Positions 47,188 to 59,270 of a DNA stretch of 64,000 nucleotides are shown here, piece by piece; positions within the stretch are counted from its first letter, which is position 1; every line of letters starts with the position of its first letter. This DNA comes from Guyanagaster necrorhizus (Eukaryota > Basidiomycota > Agaricomycetes > Agaricales > Physalacriaceae). The DNA lies in NCBI RefSeq assembly GCF_019112545.1, contig NW_025064910.1, positions 124,001-188,000 on the forward strand, given 5' to 3'. The translations under genes were made by a program, and so were the position numbers. A model generated the notes under the pieces. It made no database searches and was not told the DNA's origin. It worked only from the letters and a program-made list of their open reading frames with translations.

Positions 47188-47887
47188 ATTAGCTTGAAGC
47201 TTCATCTTCTCTTTCCTCATGTACTATAGTGTGGAGAAAACTGAATGCCATCCATCAACTCTAAATCACTCAACTTCAATCATGAGTTCTTTGAACTCCT
47301 TGCTTCCATCATCAAAATATTATTAGGATTATTGGTGATCATACAGCTGTGATGTGGATACCAATCAATCACAGCCTGAGCAGTTAGACACTATCAGGAA
47401 TTTTAGAACATCTGACAAATCTTATAAAATATAACCTCTGACCTCTCACTCTATGACATCCTTGAATCCTGACAAACATCCTACCAGCCTACAACCAGCC
47501 CCTTACCAGAAGCTGGGCCTAGCAGCTTGCATCAAGAGGATATTTAAGAAGAAAAAAGATATGAGTATTCTCTCCAACTCAAAAACTGCAACTCTTGCCT
47601 TCCAGGAGTCTGACATCTATAGGTTCCACCCTCCATCTCTAACTATGAGGATGAGGATCTCCTCTCAGACTTCTTTGATCAGTTGCTATTGTCCAACCAT
47701 ACCACTACCTTGAGAATCCCAGAGATTGCTGACCATACCAGAGACTCCTTTGATGCCACTAGGATAGCTCTGAGATTCTGAAGTCTCATATTATGCCTCA
47801 CTAACTCAGGACACAACTCTCTATATGCAACTCTGACTAGAAGCCCAACTCCCTCCATCCACTCTCACTACAGTAACTGTAGGATGG
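47188..47887 (+). pseudogene. Gypsy gag 5' fragment after LTR C1
   Basis: About 700 bp resembling the first part of the Gypsy internal region, including SLNPDKHPTSLQ near 47460 and RMRISSQTSL near 47660. It stops at the next LTR, so pol is absent. Confidence 0.65.
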
Positions 47888-48353
47888 TATTATGATTTTT
47901 CTCATTTCTTATTTTTTTCATGAGTTAACCCCTATTTATGCTTAGTCAGGGTGCCAGAACAAGCACTTAAGACCATGGGACAAAGCTTAGTCAACACAAC
48001 TGGCTGAGTTCATCATTGTCTTTCAACACAATAGCATTGCCTAACAATGCACAATCATCCTTTTGTGTATAATAGCAACATCCAAAGACAATAAGCATAA
48101 TGGACTCAGAAAGATACAATAGATAGTTATATTATTAGTAGATGATATACAGTATTTAAGAATGCTCACTCTCACTGGTAATCTCTAGCTTTGAGCTAAA
48201 GTTTACTTTTACACTATTCTATACCCAAGCTGATTCTAAGATCTTGTGACACATTGATCAGCATACACATCAGTGAACTTAATCAATCACCTGAAGTGTG
48301 AGGTGACTTCTGTTTATCATGTGTATCTGTTCACATGACACTTAAGTCTAATA
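47888..48353 (+). repeat. Gypsy-family LTR C2
   Basis: A 466-bp LTR starting TATTATGATTTTTC and ending GTCTAATA, both termini with transitions, followed by TTAGCTTGAAGC. C1-gag-C2 may be an internally deleted element, but the flanks (AAATC and ATTAG) do not match. Confidence 0.83.
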
Positions 48354-49440
48354 ATTAGCTTGAAGCTTCTAGCTTTTCTTTCTCAAGTCCAATTGTGCTG
48401 AAAAACCAAATGCCTCTCACAATCAACTCATCAGACCTTAACTTTACTCATGAGTTCTTTGAACTTCTTGCTTTTATCATCAAAACACTGATAGGATTAT
48501 TGGTGATCATATAGCTGTGCTGTAGACACCAATCAATCATTATCTGAGCAATTCATCATTATTAAGAGTTTCAACACATCAGAATCATACTATGCAATGT
48601 TATCTCTGATCTTTCTCTCTATAATCTCTCTCTCTCTATCAGACAGTCCTTTCAGCCCATGAAAGGAATCATATCCAAAGTTATCTCTGAGAGCTCAACT
48701 GAAGAGCATCCTAGAAAAGAGAAGGAGCACTGATATCCACCACAACTCTTAGTGGCAATCATCCAAGATGATGAAAACTCTTGGGCTACAAGGTTTTAAA
48801 GACTAAGGCCCAACATGCCACTCCCATGAGTTGAGCATCCAGATGTTGTCAGCTGCATCTCTATGATGAGAGAAACTCTCTCATCTGCACTCTCTGAGCC
48901 CAGCATTAGATGCCATGCTAGAGACTCTCTTGATGCCTCTGGGGTGGCTCAAGAGAATGGAAGTCCTCACATCAACAGCAATTATAGATCTCTATATGTG
49001 ACTCCAACAGGAAGTGGAGAAAGCTTTTCTGCAGAGCTACATGTTGGAAACTGAAGCACTGACAGTGAGAGAGGAAGAACCAGAGTCATCAGAACAGATG
49101 ACCCATATTTTGACTACAGGAGTGACAAGAAGAGATAATGGCAAGCAGCCACTGATACTACCAACTGACTGGAGCAATATCAGGAAAGCCTTGCTTCAAG
49201 TGGAAGTGGAAGCCTATGAACATCACTAACACCACTACAACCAGCTGATCCTACTGATCCAGCCCTCTCCCCAGAGGATGAGATATGACACAATGATTCT
49301 CTTGCTAAGTATATTCAGAAGCAGGCATGTATCAAGTACAAGATGGCTAGAGAAAACACTCTCTTTAGGTAGTATCTTCAAGCCTAAGATGCAGCAGATT
49401 GGAGGAGGGGCTCAGAGAAGATACTTCTCTTACTGATGAT
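48354..49440 (+). pseudogene. Gypsy gag 5' fragment after LTR C2
   Basis: This is internal sequence of the same family (PSIRCHARDSLDASGVAQ near 48907 matches the young copy's gag region). It breaks off where the inverted copy begins. Confidence 0.6.
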
Positions 49441-52400
49441 TACTCTGAGGTACTCAGTCTGTAGTACCTCAAATTCACACTTCTCCACTTTGAGAAACAG
49501 CTTATGCTTTTTCATTAACACTAGCACTTGTCATACTAGACATTGGTGTTCCTCTTTGGTTTTAGATATTATTAAAATATCATTCAGATAGATGGTGACC
49601 TTTCCTGTGGTGATGAGATTCTTGAATATGTCATTCATCATCCATTGGAAGGTGGCCAGCAAATTAGTGAGCCTAAAGAACATCACCATAGGTTCAAATA
49701 ACCCTTGGTTAGTTCTGAATGCTGCCTTCCATTCATCCCCTTCTTTGATTCAAACATTATTGTACCTCTATCTAACATTGAGCTTGATGTAGTATTTGGC
49801 ACCTCAGAGTTTGTCCATTAGTTTCAAGATCAAGAATAGAAGGTATCAGTTCTTGATGGTCATTTCATTAAGCTTCTGGTAGTCTTGGACTGGTCAAAGC
49901 TTTCTGTCCTTCTTTTTGACAAAAAAGAAGGGAGATGCTATTAGTGACTTGGAGAGACAGATCCTTCCACTCAAAAGGTTTTCATCAAGAAACTTATCAA
50001 GTTCCTGTTGTTCATTATTTCTGAGTAGGTAGATTTTACAGTCTAGGTTGATGTTAGCATTTGGGATTAGCTCAATGGCATGGTCTCAAGATTTTGGATC
50101 AAGGAGTTTGTCAAAACTCTCCTTCTTGAAAAGATCTCTATAGTTTCATGCCCACTCAGAAACCATCTCCTTGAATGTCTTTTCCTCCTTCTGCTCATAG
50201 GCTTTAGCTGCTAGGTTATTGGCATGGTGTATGACTCAAATGTGTATTTCCTTTTGGATGTTGATAGCCAGCATGGTTTTCCCATCTTTTATCTCCTCAT
50301 TCCATCAGTCTTTAGAATCTTCATCAGGCAATTTGAAGGGCAGTTTGCAGCACTTGCACCAGGTGAATGTTATGTTCCTGGTTTTTCAGTTAATCAATGG
50401 GTTATATCTGATTAATCAGTCATGTCCAAGGAACACTTCCTTTGAGCTGAGGTCTATTATGGCCAAGTTGATTCTTTCAGAGTGATTTCTGATTATTAAT
50501 CTGAGTTCAACAAACTTGGTAATTGAACCAGCTTGATTTTTTGTTCCATCTGCATTGTATATGAGGATTGGGACCATAGTAGAATGAGTTGGGAGTTTGT
50601 GCTTATTAATGAAAGCTCAGTTTATTGAACTGCCAGTACACCTGCTGTCCACTAGAATGATAATGGAGTGACTGGTTCAGTTTGTAAGGGTTTCAATTTG
50701 AGTCTTGATGGTCAAATCCTGTTCAGTGGTTTTAGTTTATCAGACAAAGTGTTTTAGCCTGTATAGTTTATTGAGCCATTCCAGTGTCTGACACCTTTCT
50801 GCCTTCCTAATCTCTGTGATCATCTCATTGATCATCTCATTGGCTCAAGCTTTGTGTACCCAATTCTTGAGCATGACTTTTGCTGCTTTCTCTATTGGTG
50901 CTTCTTTGATGGCATACTAAGTCCACTCAGTATCAAAGAGCTTGAGCCATACTTTGGGGGTCTCTCCTCCTGTTCAGTCTATAGGCATTTGAGTTTCAGA
51001 GTTTGGCAATTCATTAGTGTGTGAAATAGAAGTTGATTTGGGTATATCTGAATGCATGTATAAGTTAGATATAGGAGTAACTACAAAAGTATTATTAGTT
51101 CAACTAGTGGCTATTATTTGCACACTATGAAGTCCTTTGGCTGGCTCAGTGAAATCGCTCACTGTTCAGCCCTATCTTTTACTTCCTCCATTTTCATTTC
51201 TATGCTGAGTTCTTCTTCTTTTTTCTACAGCTTAGTGATCTGAGCCTGTATGTCTTCTCAGGTCTGTTTCTTCTTTAGGCAGTCCTTCACCATATAGCTC
51301 TTTTGGCCACAGTTAAAGCACTTCTCCTCCTTCTTTATTCAATTGATGTTTATAGGCTTCTCTATCCCTGTATAAGTCATTCTCGTTCCTGTCTTCTGCA
51401 CACTATATAATGATGAGGCTGTAAAAGATTCCAATGATTTTCCAGCAGTTGTCCCTGATGATTTGTTTGGAGTTGGTGAGGTCAATTTCTTTGGATAGTC
51501 TTGCAGAGTCAACTGTTTTACTTTCTGCCTTTGTTGCTCCTTGTACATCTTGATAATCTATTCCTTCCACTCATTGTATTCCATCAGTATCAATGCTTTG
51601 ATACTGATAGCAGAGATTATCATGACATATGAGGAGAGAACTCCTCTCTTGAGGGCTTCAATCATACACTCATTGTTTGCCATATCATCCCAGATGCTGG
51701 CTAGCTTGACAAGCCATTCCAGCTCATCAAAGTAATCCATAGCCACCTTATTGCCCATCTTATACTCCTTGATCTTCTGCTTGTGTACTTCTTGTACAGC
51801 CAGATTGATGAACTTGTCATAGAGCATTTGTTTGAAAACCAGCCATGAGAGATACTGATAATGTTCTCTCATGGAAGATCAGAAGTTTGAAAAGATGAGG
51901 ATCCACCAAGTCTTTGCCTTCTCTTCTAAATATGAGGCAGCAAAAGCAACCTTATTCATATTGGTTCTGAGGTATTCAATGTATATCTTGAAGTATTGTT
52001 TGTAATTGACAAGAAAGTGATCAATATTGTCTGAAGCCTCTTTGAAGGAGCAGAGCTTTCAAAGTAAATCAGGCTTACATTGAAGCACAGCCATGTTGTT
52101 GAGTAGTGGACCTATTGAGTTAGGCCAATCAGAGAAAGAAGGGCATCACCACTCATTTAGTGGTCCAGGGAAAGAGTGCAAGGAATTGTTGTCAGCCACT
52201 GGACTTCCTTGTGGCATGGTCTCTTTTTGGATGATGATACCATCTTTGACAGTGAATCCTAGTTGGACTGCTTCTGAGTCATTATAGACTGGTTCTTTTC
52301 TAGTTCTGCCCCTGATTACTTTGTTTGATGATAGTTGACCAGCAAATAGTCAGTGCATTGGCTGCTTTCATGGGTTTTGGTAAGAGTCTCTTGGCCATGG

Positions 52401-52560
52401 TCAGCTCTAAGTGAGCTAAGATACTATGCTGTGAATGGCCAAGGTTGCAAAGGTGTACTATAATGAAGTGCTTCAAATTGATAGTACTATATATAGAGCT
52501 CAACTTGGTGCCATGCTCAATATCCATAGCATTGGTTCAATGTCAAACTTGGACTTATAG
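49440..52560 (-). mobile_element. Inverted Gypsy remnant D (gag to RT)
   Basis: The minus strand reads in order from 52560: gag N-part, WWCPSFSDWPNSIGPL near 52150, capsid (VFKQMLYDKFINLAVQEV near 51830), zinc knuckle CFNCGQKSYMVKDC near 51300, protease region near 50600, RT start near 50100-49850 and the RT catalytic site reading YLND near 49590. It ends at EFEVLQTEYLRVIIS near 49450. No LTR was found attached at either end. It is the same family as the flanking plus-strand copies, with many stops and almost no CpG. Confidence 0.82.
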
Positions 52561-54650
52561 GCCAGTAGCAGCACCAGTTGATTTCCTAGATGGTGTTTAT
52601 TGTAAATAAAAATTGCTTGCTCTATAGCAGCATATTGTAAAATGTCTATACACTTGACTCTGTCAGTGGTGGTGACATGCCCTCTCCATGTTCAGGCATG
52701 TAAAATTATGAAAATTGTGAATACATGGACTGCATTTCAGTCCAGTAAGCATATAATAGAAAATAGGACTAGAGCACACAGAAACCTAGCTATCATAATG
52801 CTAAACTGAAGTAACAATAAGCAGAGTGCATAGTCTAGTAACAGACTAATACCAGAGGGGTTAGGCTGCATGTGAGGTTCCAGCACTTGGCTCTAAATGT
52901 GCCAATACTATTATGAAAGAATATGCTAAAAATAAAAAGACTATGATCGAAATATGATCAGCAATTCTGATCACATTGATCAAAGATGCACAGCCATTGA
53001 TGCACTGATGGAACATGCTTTAGAACTGAGAACTGAGAACTAAAGAAAGGTATCTAAGTAAATAAGTATTGAATAGAGAAATAGAATGATGATAACAAAG
53101 TAATAAGTAGAGGAATATTACCTCAGGAATGAATAGCATGCATACTGCTCCAAGCCTTGCATGCATACTTATGGTGCCTTAGCATGCATAACACAGTGAG
53201 GGACTCCACATCATACCAAGAAATAGCATCTTTGGAGAGTCAGATAGAATGACTGATTGGACACAGAGAAGCAGAACATAGCCATTGTGGCTGGCTCCTG
53301 GCATGAGAGATAACTCTGGGGGTCTGGAACAGTTTATTGCTGTCAGAGATGTCACCAGAGAAATAAGAAAGTGAGCAGACCTGGTGAGGCCAGCTAGCCG
53401 ATGTCAGCTAGCAAAGGAACAGCAGACACAGCCCTCACCCAGAAGAGAATAAGTGTGGTGACTGCAATATGCACATGAATAATACTCACAGAATCTAGCA
53501 TGGAGTTCCACACTTTGAAGATACCATAGTAGGATTGTATTAGTAAGTATCCTAGTAGAGTATTTAAATATGGTATTGTATAAGTAGAAAGGGGGAGTTT
53601 TCCTACCCCCCACAGTTGCAGTATATTGGGCACAGAAAGCCTTGCACTCTAGCTCTGGGTTTGTGTTAGTAACTCCGGATGAGAGAATAAACTTATTATT
53701 GAATATCATTGAGAGAGCTGTGAGAACTAAGTGAGGCATCAAAGCTCCAAAGGACTTGGGCCCAGTTTGATAAGAGGTTTTGGATTGCACTTTAATCTGA
53801 GAATAAGAGAGCAGTGTCTGAAGGGCATCATTTTGAGTTTTTGAGGTATTTGTGATGCATGATGCTATAGATGGCAGAGGTTTAAACCCTTTGGCTTGAT
53901 TAGTGTGTGCTTTTATGTTATTTCCACAGGTTGGCAGAGGTTCAAACCCTTTGGTCTATCAGATGGAGTTTTATTGTGTTTGTGTCTCTGGATTGCATAG
54001 GTTTAAATCCTGTGGGTCTACAATCAGTTTGGAAACTTGTGAACAGAGATCTGTGCTTTTTTGTCACTTGTGGACATGCTTGTGATTGGTTTTTGCTTAG
54101 AGCATGAAGCTCTGAGTTGTGTATTATATGTGTTAGGGATTTGAGTTGATCTGAGCTGTGCTTAGGATTATTTGGAGAGTTTTGTGAGAGTGTTTTGATG
54201 TATTGTATTGAACTGCAGTACCCTTTGCCTTGAGGTCTGGCAACACCAGTTACCACCTCTTGTTTTGATAAAACGAAAAGCTTTGAGACTTAGAAAGGCT
54301 TCAGACTGTTGTAAGTGTGCTATTACCATTTGCACACTGTGATCTCATTGAAGAAGACAATTATATTTGTTGAATACTACTTTTATCACATTATAATCCC
54401 TCCATGAACTAAGAGTTTTGTGTGTGTGTTGGTGTGAGTGTGGTCAGTAGATAACACTCTGCTGTATCTGTTTTCATCTTGCACATGCACAGATCCTCTT
54501 CAGTGGTATACCTGAATCTCATAGATGACACCAACCAGATATCATCTGTCTATAATGTGGCTGCCCCTTCCTGGTACAGCCATAAAAACTCTGTCTGGCA
54601 TTTTTTCTATGCCCTTCTTGCTAATTCTTCTTTCATTAGTCATTTCATAA
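52561..54650. other. Unclassified repeat-like DNA, possible foreign LTR on minus strand
   Basis: This stretch has very low CpG. On the minus strand near 53615, TGTGGGGGGTAGG, followed by an ATATTTAAATA box near 53570, resembles the start of another LTR family. Imperfect copies of GGCAGAGGTTCAAACCC occur near 53873 and 53933, with a related GCATAGGTTTAAATCC near 53995. I cannot assign the element type. Confidence 0.35.
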
Positions 54651-55239
54651 AAATAGTCACTCACTTAGAGAGAGAGAGTTCTTGACCTCTTCCTCCTCAA
54701 GCTTCTTGTTGTCTGCATTCCCTGTGTCCCTCTTGAGGAGAAAACTGTCATGCAGATCATAGACCTCCAGGACATTCTTGCTGGTGAGATTGGATGCTGG
54801 GCCCAGCATTATTAGGTCTAGAGTGAGGAGAAGGCTATTGGTTGGCTCTCTGCTGCTGCTCCTGGATCTCAAGTCTTGCTGCTTCTACCACTATTGCTCT
54901 GTGATATTGGCAGAAGTTTCTATAGAAGTGAGGTCAGAGAAAGAGTATAGCAATGTGCCCATCTAGAATTCTCCTGAGATCTCTGATGAGGTCAAGGTGC
55001 TCCCTGTTATCTCCAAGGTCTCCTCCAAGATCTCTTCTGATACTTGGTATATCCCCTGCTCTTCTGGAGATATCATTGGTATCAGCAATTGAGTCAGTCC
55101 TGTAGAATAGTGAGCAGTCATCATGGAGGTCAAATGACACCCTTCTGTGGATGTTATCTGCATGGATGATGCTTTTAGAGATTTTAGACCAGAGGTCATA
55201 CTCTGATGTGACAGGGGTGCTGAACTCCCAAAATATGAT
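54651..55239. other. CpG-poor DNA, unassigned
   Basis: Short overlapping frames on both strands and no recognised domain. It grades into the older Gypsy copy at about 55240. Confidence 0.3.
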
Positions 55240-55643
55240 ATCAGACTCAATGAGGGTCTAGTCTATAATGGAGGTTCCAGAGCCATAGATCCCATCAAGA
55301 TAGTCAGAGTTGTAGAATAGCTGGAGCCAATAAAGAAAAAGGAACTCCAATTATTTCTTGAATTCACCAACTTTTACCATCAGTTTATTTGAGACTATAG
55401 CAAGGTTATCTGGCCAATGATCCAATTGACTGAAAATACCTCTTGGACATGAGGACCCTCTCAACAAATAGCCTTTGATGACCTCAAATAGTGATTTATG
55501 AAAGATATTGTACTGGCTATCTCAACACAGAAGAGGAAATTCCAAGTAGAGGCTGACTTGAGTGAAGGAGCCATTGATGTGGTGCTCTCACAAGAGCAGG
55601 AAGGAAAATAGCAACCAGTGGCCTTTCTCTAAAGCACTGATAG
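55240..55643 (+). mobile_element. Older Gypsy copy F, left part (RT end to RNase H)
   Basis: Readable blocks are IKKKELQLFLEFTNFYHQFI near 55330 and VEADLSEGAIDVVLSQEQEG near 55550. They match the connection-RNase H region of the young copy (61060-61330). The sequence is cut at the insertion site after GATAG and continues at 63634. Confidence 0.85.
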
Positions 55644-56075
55644 TGTTACGATTTTTCACCTTTTTATCTTTTCTTCACACTTGAACCCCTATTCAGGCTT
55701 AGTCAAGGCATCGTGAGAAGGGATTAGTCAGCACAACGACTTATTACTTGCAACCACACAATGATGCCTGACAACGCCCAAACACCCTTTTATGTATAAC
55801 AACAATGCTCAAGGACTATGGGCACCATGGACACAGAACGATACAATAGGACACAGTATTATTAGCACCATCTGTACAGTATTTAAGACTCTCAGCTCTC
55901 GCTGGTATACCCCAGCTTCGAGCTAAAGTTTATACATATCATTCTACTCTCGAGCCGCTTCCAAAGCCTTGTGACACACCATGGCTGGTCAAACTCAAGA
56001 ACTTGATCGATCACCTGAAGTGCGAGATGCGATCATTTATCCCGTGACCACTACATGTGATGCTTGGATCTAACA
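55644..56075 (+). repeat. Gypsy E 5' LTR
   Basis: A 432-bp LTR, TGTTACGATTTTTCACC to TGGATCTAACA. It is the same length as the 3' copy without indels; I count about 29 differences, all transitions. Confidence 0.95.
55880..55926 (+). promoter_or_regulatory. TATA-like box and probable transcript start in E LTR
   Basis: TATTTAA at 55880-55886 lies about 28-33 bp before CAGCTTCGAGCTAA (55913-55926), the segment complementary to the priming site. If priming is Tf1-like, the transcript should start at or close to 55913. The same pair recurs in the 3' LTR. Confidence 0.55.
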
Positions 56076-56076
56076 A

Positions 56077-56090
56077 TTAGCTCGAAGCTG
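56077..56090 (+). other. Self-priming site (complement of LTR transcript start)
   Basis: TTAGCTCGAAGCTG is the exact 14-nt reverse complement of 55913-55926 in the same LTR. Tf1 of fission yeast primes reverse transcription from the 5' end of its own RNA in this way; the same arrangement is inferred here. No tRNA 3'-end match (TGG start) is present. Confidence 0.75.
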
Positions 56091-56131
56091 CCTTCTCTCC
56101 TTTCTCAAGCCTGATTGTGCTGAGAAACTGG

Positions 56132-57560
56132 ATGCCCTCCATAAACTCTAACGACCCAAATTTTGACTATGAGTTCTTCGAACTTCTCACTTCCATCATC
56201 GGAATATTGATAGGATTGTTGGTGATCATTCAGCTGTGCAGAGGACGCTATTCAATCACCACCTGGGCTCTCTGACACTATAACGAATTTCTACATATCC
56301 AAGAAATACTATGAAACGTAACCCCCGACCTCCCATTACATGACATCCCCGAATCCAGAAGAACAACCTACCAGCCCCCAGAAGCCAGGCCTAGCAGCAT
56401 GCATCCTGGGAATGGTGAGGAAGAAGAGGGAGGGGAGTACCCTCCTCGACCCAGAAACCAGCACCCTCGCATCCCAAGAGGACGAGGAATCTTTGTACCA
56501 GACGCAGCTCTCCATGGTGAGGACCAGGATCTCCCAGAGGACTTCTTTGAGCAGTCCCCCTCCTCTGACCCCTCTTCCACCTCTCAGACCCCAGGGATTA
56601 CCAACCATACCAGGGACTCTCTCGATGCCCCTCGGATGGCTCGACGATCCCAACCCGCAACTTCTAGCCGCCAGCCTCACAGCCCTGCCCCTGCTTCCCG
56701 AACCAGCTCGCGGATGGGGCGGAACTCCCAGAGCAACAAAGAGCAGCAAAGACAGGTATGGGAAGAGACAGTCCACAGGTACTTCCCTACCTGGGACTTC
56801 TCAGTCCCCTTCGACTATGACACCACCATCAGACAAGAAGAGCATAGGCAGCAAGGTGAGTCGCAGCCAGCATGTGGGAGAGATGAGGACTGCCATAAGG
56901 CAGAAGAGTGCCAGAGGAGGGAGGCTGCCCTCTACGACGAGCAGAACCAGGACTGCCAGAGAGAGGTGGAGAGGGATCGGCTCCGATGAGCCAACGTCTC
57001 CAACTGGTATGGACTTCGAGGAGAGGGTGTCGCCATCCTCACTCCGGCACGAACTAGCCCAGACATTGGGTTCCCTGCCTTCAGGGAGCCCACAGAAGAA
57101 TCGAGCATCTGGAGCGAGGCAAGAGCAAGGGTTGAGTTTGGAGGAACCCCACCCCCATGCACCCCAACTCCCAGCTATCCCCCTCCCTGCCAAACCCCCA
57201 GTAACGACACAACATTCGGTGACGATGAGTCCGTCCTCAGACATTATGGATTATGAGTCCCTGGGACAGCTCACATCCCCACCCGAGCTCTCCGAGGATT
57301 CCTCGAGAGTAGAGTGGTCAGACAGCTCCTTGATGATGACTACCGAAGGAATGTCCAGCTCTATCATGAGCACGTGGAGGCAGCGAGAGCAACAGGAGGC
57401 AACTGATATGACGAGTACATTGGGGCCCGCCTCGCCTCAGCCTACACCAAAAGCCCCGCTGCTGGACCCAGCATCCAGCCAGGGGAGTGGAGCGACAGCC
57501 AGACCAGGGGAAGGGGAGAGCTTCTATGCCCTGCCCGACGTTTTCCTCGGAGAGGATGAG
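56132..57560 (+). pseudogene. Gypsy E ORF1-like frame with a hydrophobic N-terminal segment
   Basis: In the frame starting MPSINSNDPNFDYEFFELL at 56132, a hydrophobic stretch follows (LLTSIIGILIGLLVIIQL), then TGA stops near 56273 and 56310. A 196-codon block at 56399-56989 (VHRYFPTWDFSVPFDYDTT) comes next, and further TGA-separated stretches continue to about 57560. Where the stops are TGA they fit former CGA codons. The decayed copy B shows matching blocks in this frame, which supports it as coding. The role is unknown; it overlaps the frame at 56340-57728. Confidence 0.5.
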
Positions 57561-59270
57561 GACGACGAGGAAGAGGAGACTGAAAGCGACCCACCTCAAC
57601 CAGGTGGAGAGTTATTCTACTTAATGATGGAGGATACAGATGAAGAAGAACTGGAGGCAGCAATACAGGCAGCGTGGACGAAGGAGTACCAGGAGTACTA
57701 CCTTCAAGGAGTAAACTTTTTATGGTGAGATACTGCATGGAGTAGCTCACCTCTTGGACAATTATATCACAATTCAGACACTGACCAAAGAACAGAAATT
57801 CTGAGACATGCCACCACGGCCTTTGCGGCCCAACAATATAATGAACAACATCCCAAAGACCTGGTGCAAAAACCACTGGCATATTCCATCCCAGCAAAAA
57901 TACAGCCAATGCCACAAACCCCCCCCGTACTAAGCTGACGTGCCATATACATGGCACTGTCAAACCGAAGCATCGACTCGTACTCAATTTGCTCACACCA
58001 AATCATGGCAACTCGGCTAAACCGTAGCTGAGCAGCGCCGGAATAACAGCCTGTCAGATACAGAAATCCATGGACTGGCAGAGGTAGCCAGCTTCTAGGG
58101 GTGCAACCCCCACCCGACGAAGCCACGGGAAGTGGGAAGGAACCCATCAGGGATGACCCGGAGGCAGTATGTCTCGGATTCACTATCCGAGATGGAGTAA
58201 TTGTCAGAAAGGACGCTATACCACAAGGTAGTCCAGTCGCGGATGATCAATCCCTGCATTCTTTCCCTGGGCCACCCAAGGAGTGGCACCGGCCCCCCTT
58301 CAACGAATACCCAAACCCTATGGGTGCCCTCCCCTCTGATGCAGCCATCCTGCAGTGTCGGCCTGACCTACTGTGAAAACCTCGGCCTTTCAAGGGTGCA
58401 TCTGACGATATCAATCGCTTTCTAGTGGACTGCAAACAATACTTTGAGGTCTACACTGGATATCTCGGGTTGGACATGAACAAGGTTGTTTTTGCTGCCT
58501 CTTACCTCGAAGAGAAGGCCAAAACATGGTGGATTTTAATCTTGCCAAATTTCCAATCCAGCACCAGGGACCACTATCGATATTCATCTTGGGTAGTGTT
58601 CAAACAAATGTTGAACGACAAATTCATTGATCCAGCAGTACAAGAAGTACACAAGCAGAAGATCAAAGAATACAAAATGGCAGATAAAGCGGCGACAGAT
58701 TACTTCGATGAACTCGAGCGATTGGCCAAGCTCGCCGGGATCAGGGAAGACACAGGGAATACGGGAAGGATGGTCGAGGCCCTCAAGAGGGGCGTCCCCT
58801 CCTCCTACATCACAATGATATCCGCTATCGGCATCAAAGGATTGATGCCCATTGGCTATGACAAATGGAAAGAGTGGATCATCGAGATGTACAAGGAGCG
58901 GCAAAGGCAGAAAGCAGAATCTATGACGTTCCAAGATACCCCATGAAAGTCAACTCTGCCAACCCCGAACAAGTCGGGGACAACTGCTGGGAAACCACAG
59001 GGAACCCCAATGGCCTTACCATCATACGGAACTCAGAAGACAGGATCAGGCACTACGTACACCGGGGGAGGGAAGCCAATAGATATTGATTGCATGAAGA
59101 AAGAAGGGAAATGTTTCAATTGTGGACAGAAAGGACATATGGCCAAGGACTGCCCAAAAAAGAAACGCACCCAGGAAGACATACGGGCGCAGATTGCTGA
59201 ACTGCAGAAGGAAGAAGAGGAACTCGGCGCAGAGACAAAGGTCGAGGAAGTAAAAGGTCAGGCCGACTAG
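56340..59270 (+). pseudogene. Gypsy E gag (capsid and zinc knuckle)
   Basis: A single frame holds a 462-codon open block (56340-57728, Ser/Pro-rich, acidic near its end), then TGA near 57726, 57940, 58030 and 58374. The capsid block (58425-58946) reads VFKQMLNDKFIDPAVQEV and EYKMADKAATDYFDELERL, a retrotransposon gag core. A TGA near 58944 follows, then the zinc knuckle CFNCGQKGHMAKDC near 59110-59155 (CX2CX4HX4C). It ends with TAG at 59268-59270, where the pol frame, one base back, is open. The first part may belong to a separate protein. Confidence 0.8.

Noticed and set aside
46720..48353. C1-gag-C2 as an intact non-autonomous element with target duplication
   Set aside because: The flanking 5-mers AAATC and ATTAG do not match, and similar gag sequence continues after C2, so the borders are unclear.
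53873..54010. tRNA genes suggested by GGTTCAAACCC-like motifs
   Set aside because: No acceptor or anticodon stems pair around the motif, and it recurs as an imperfect repeat.
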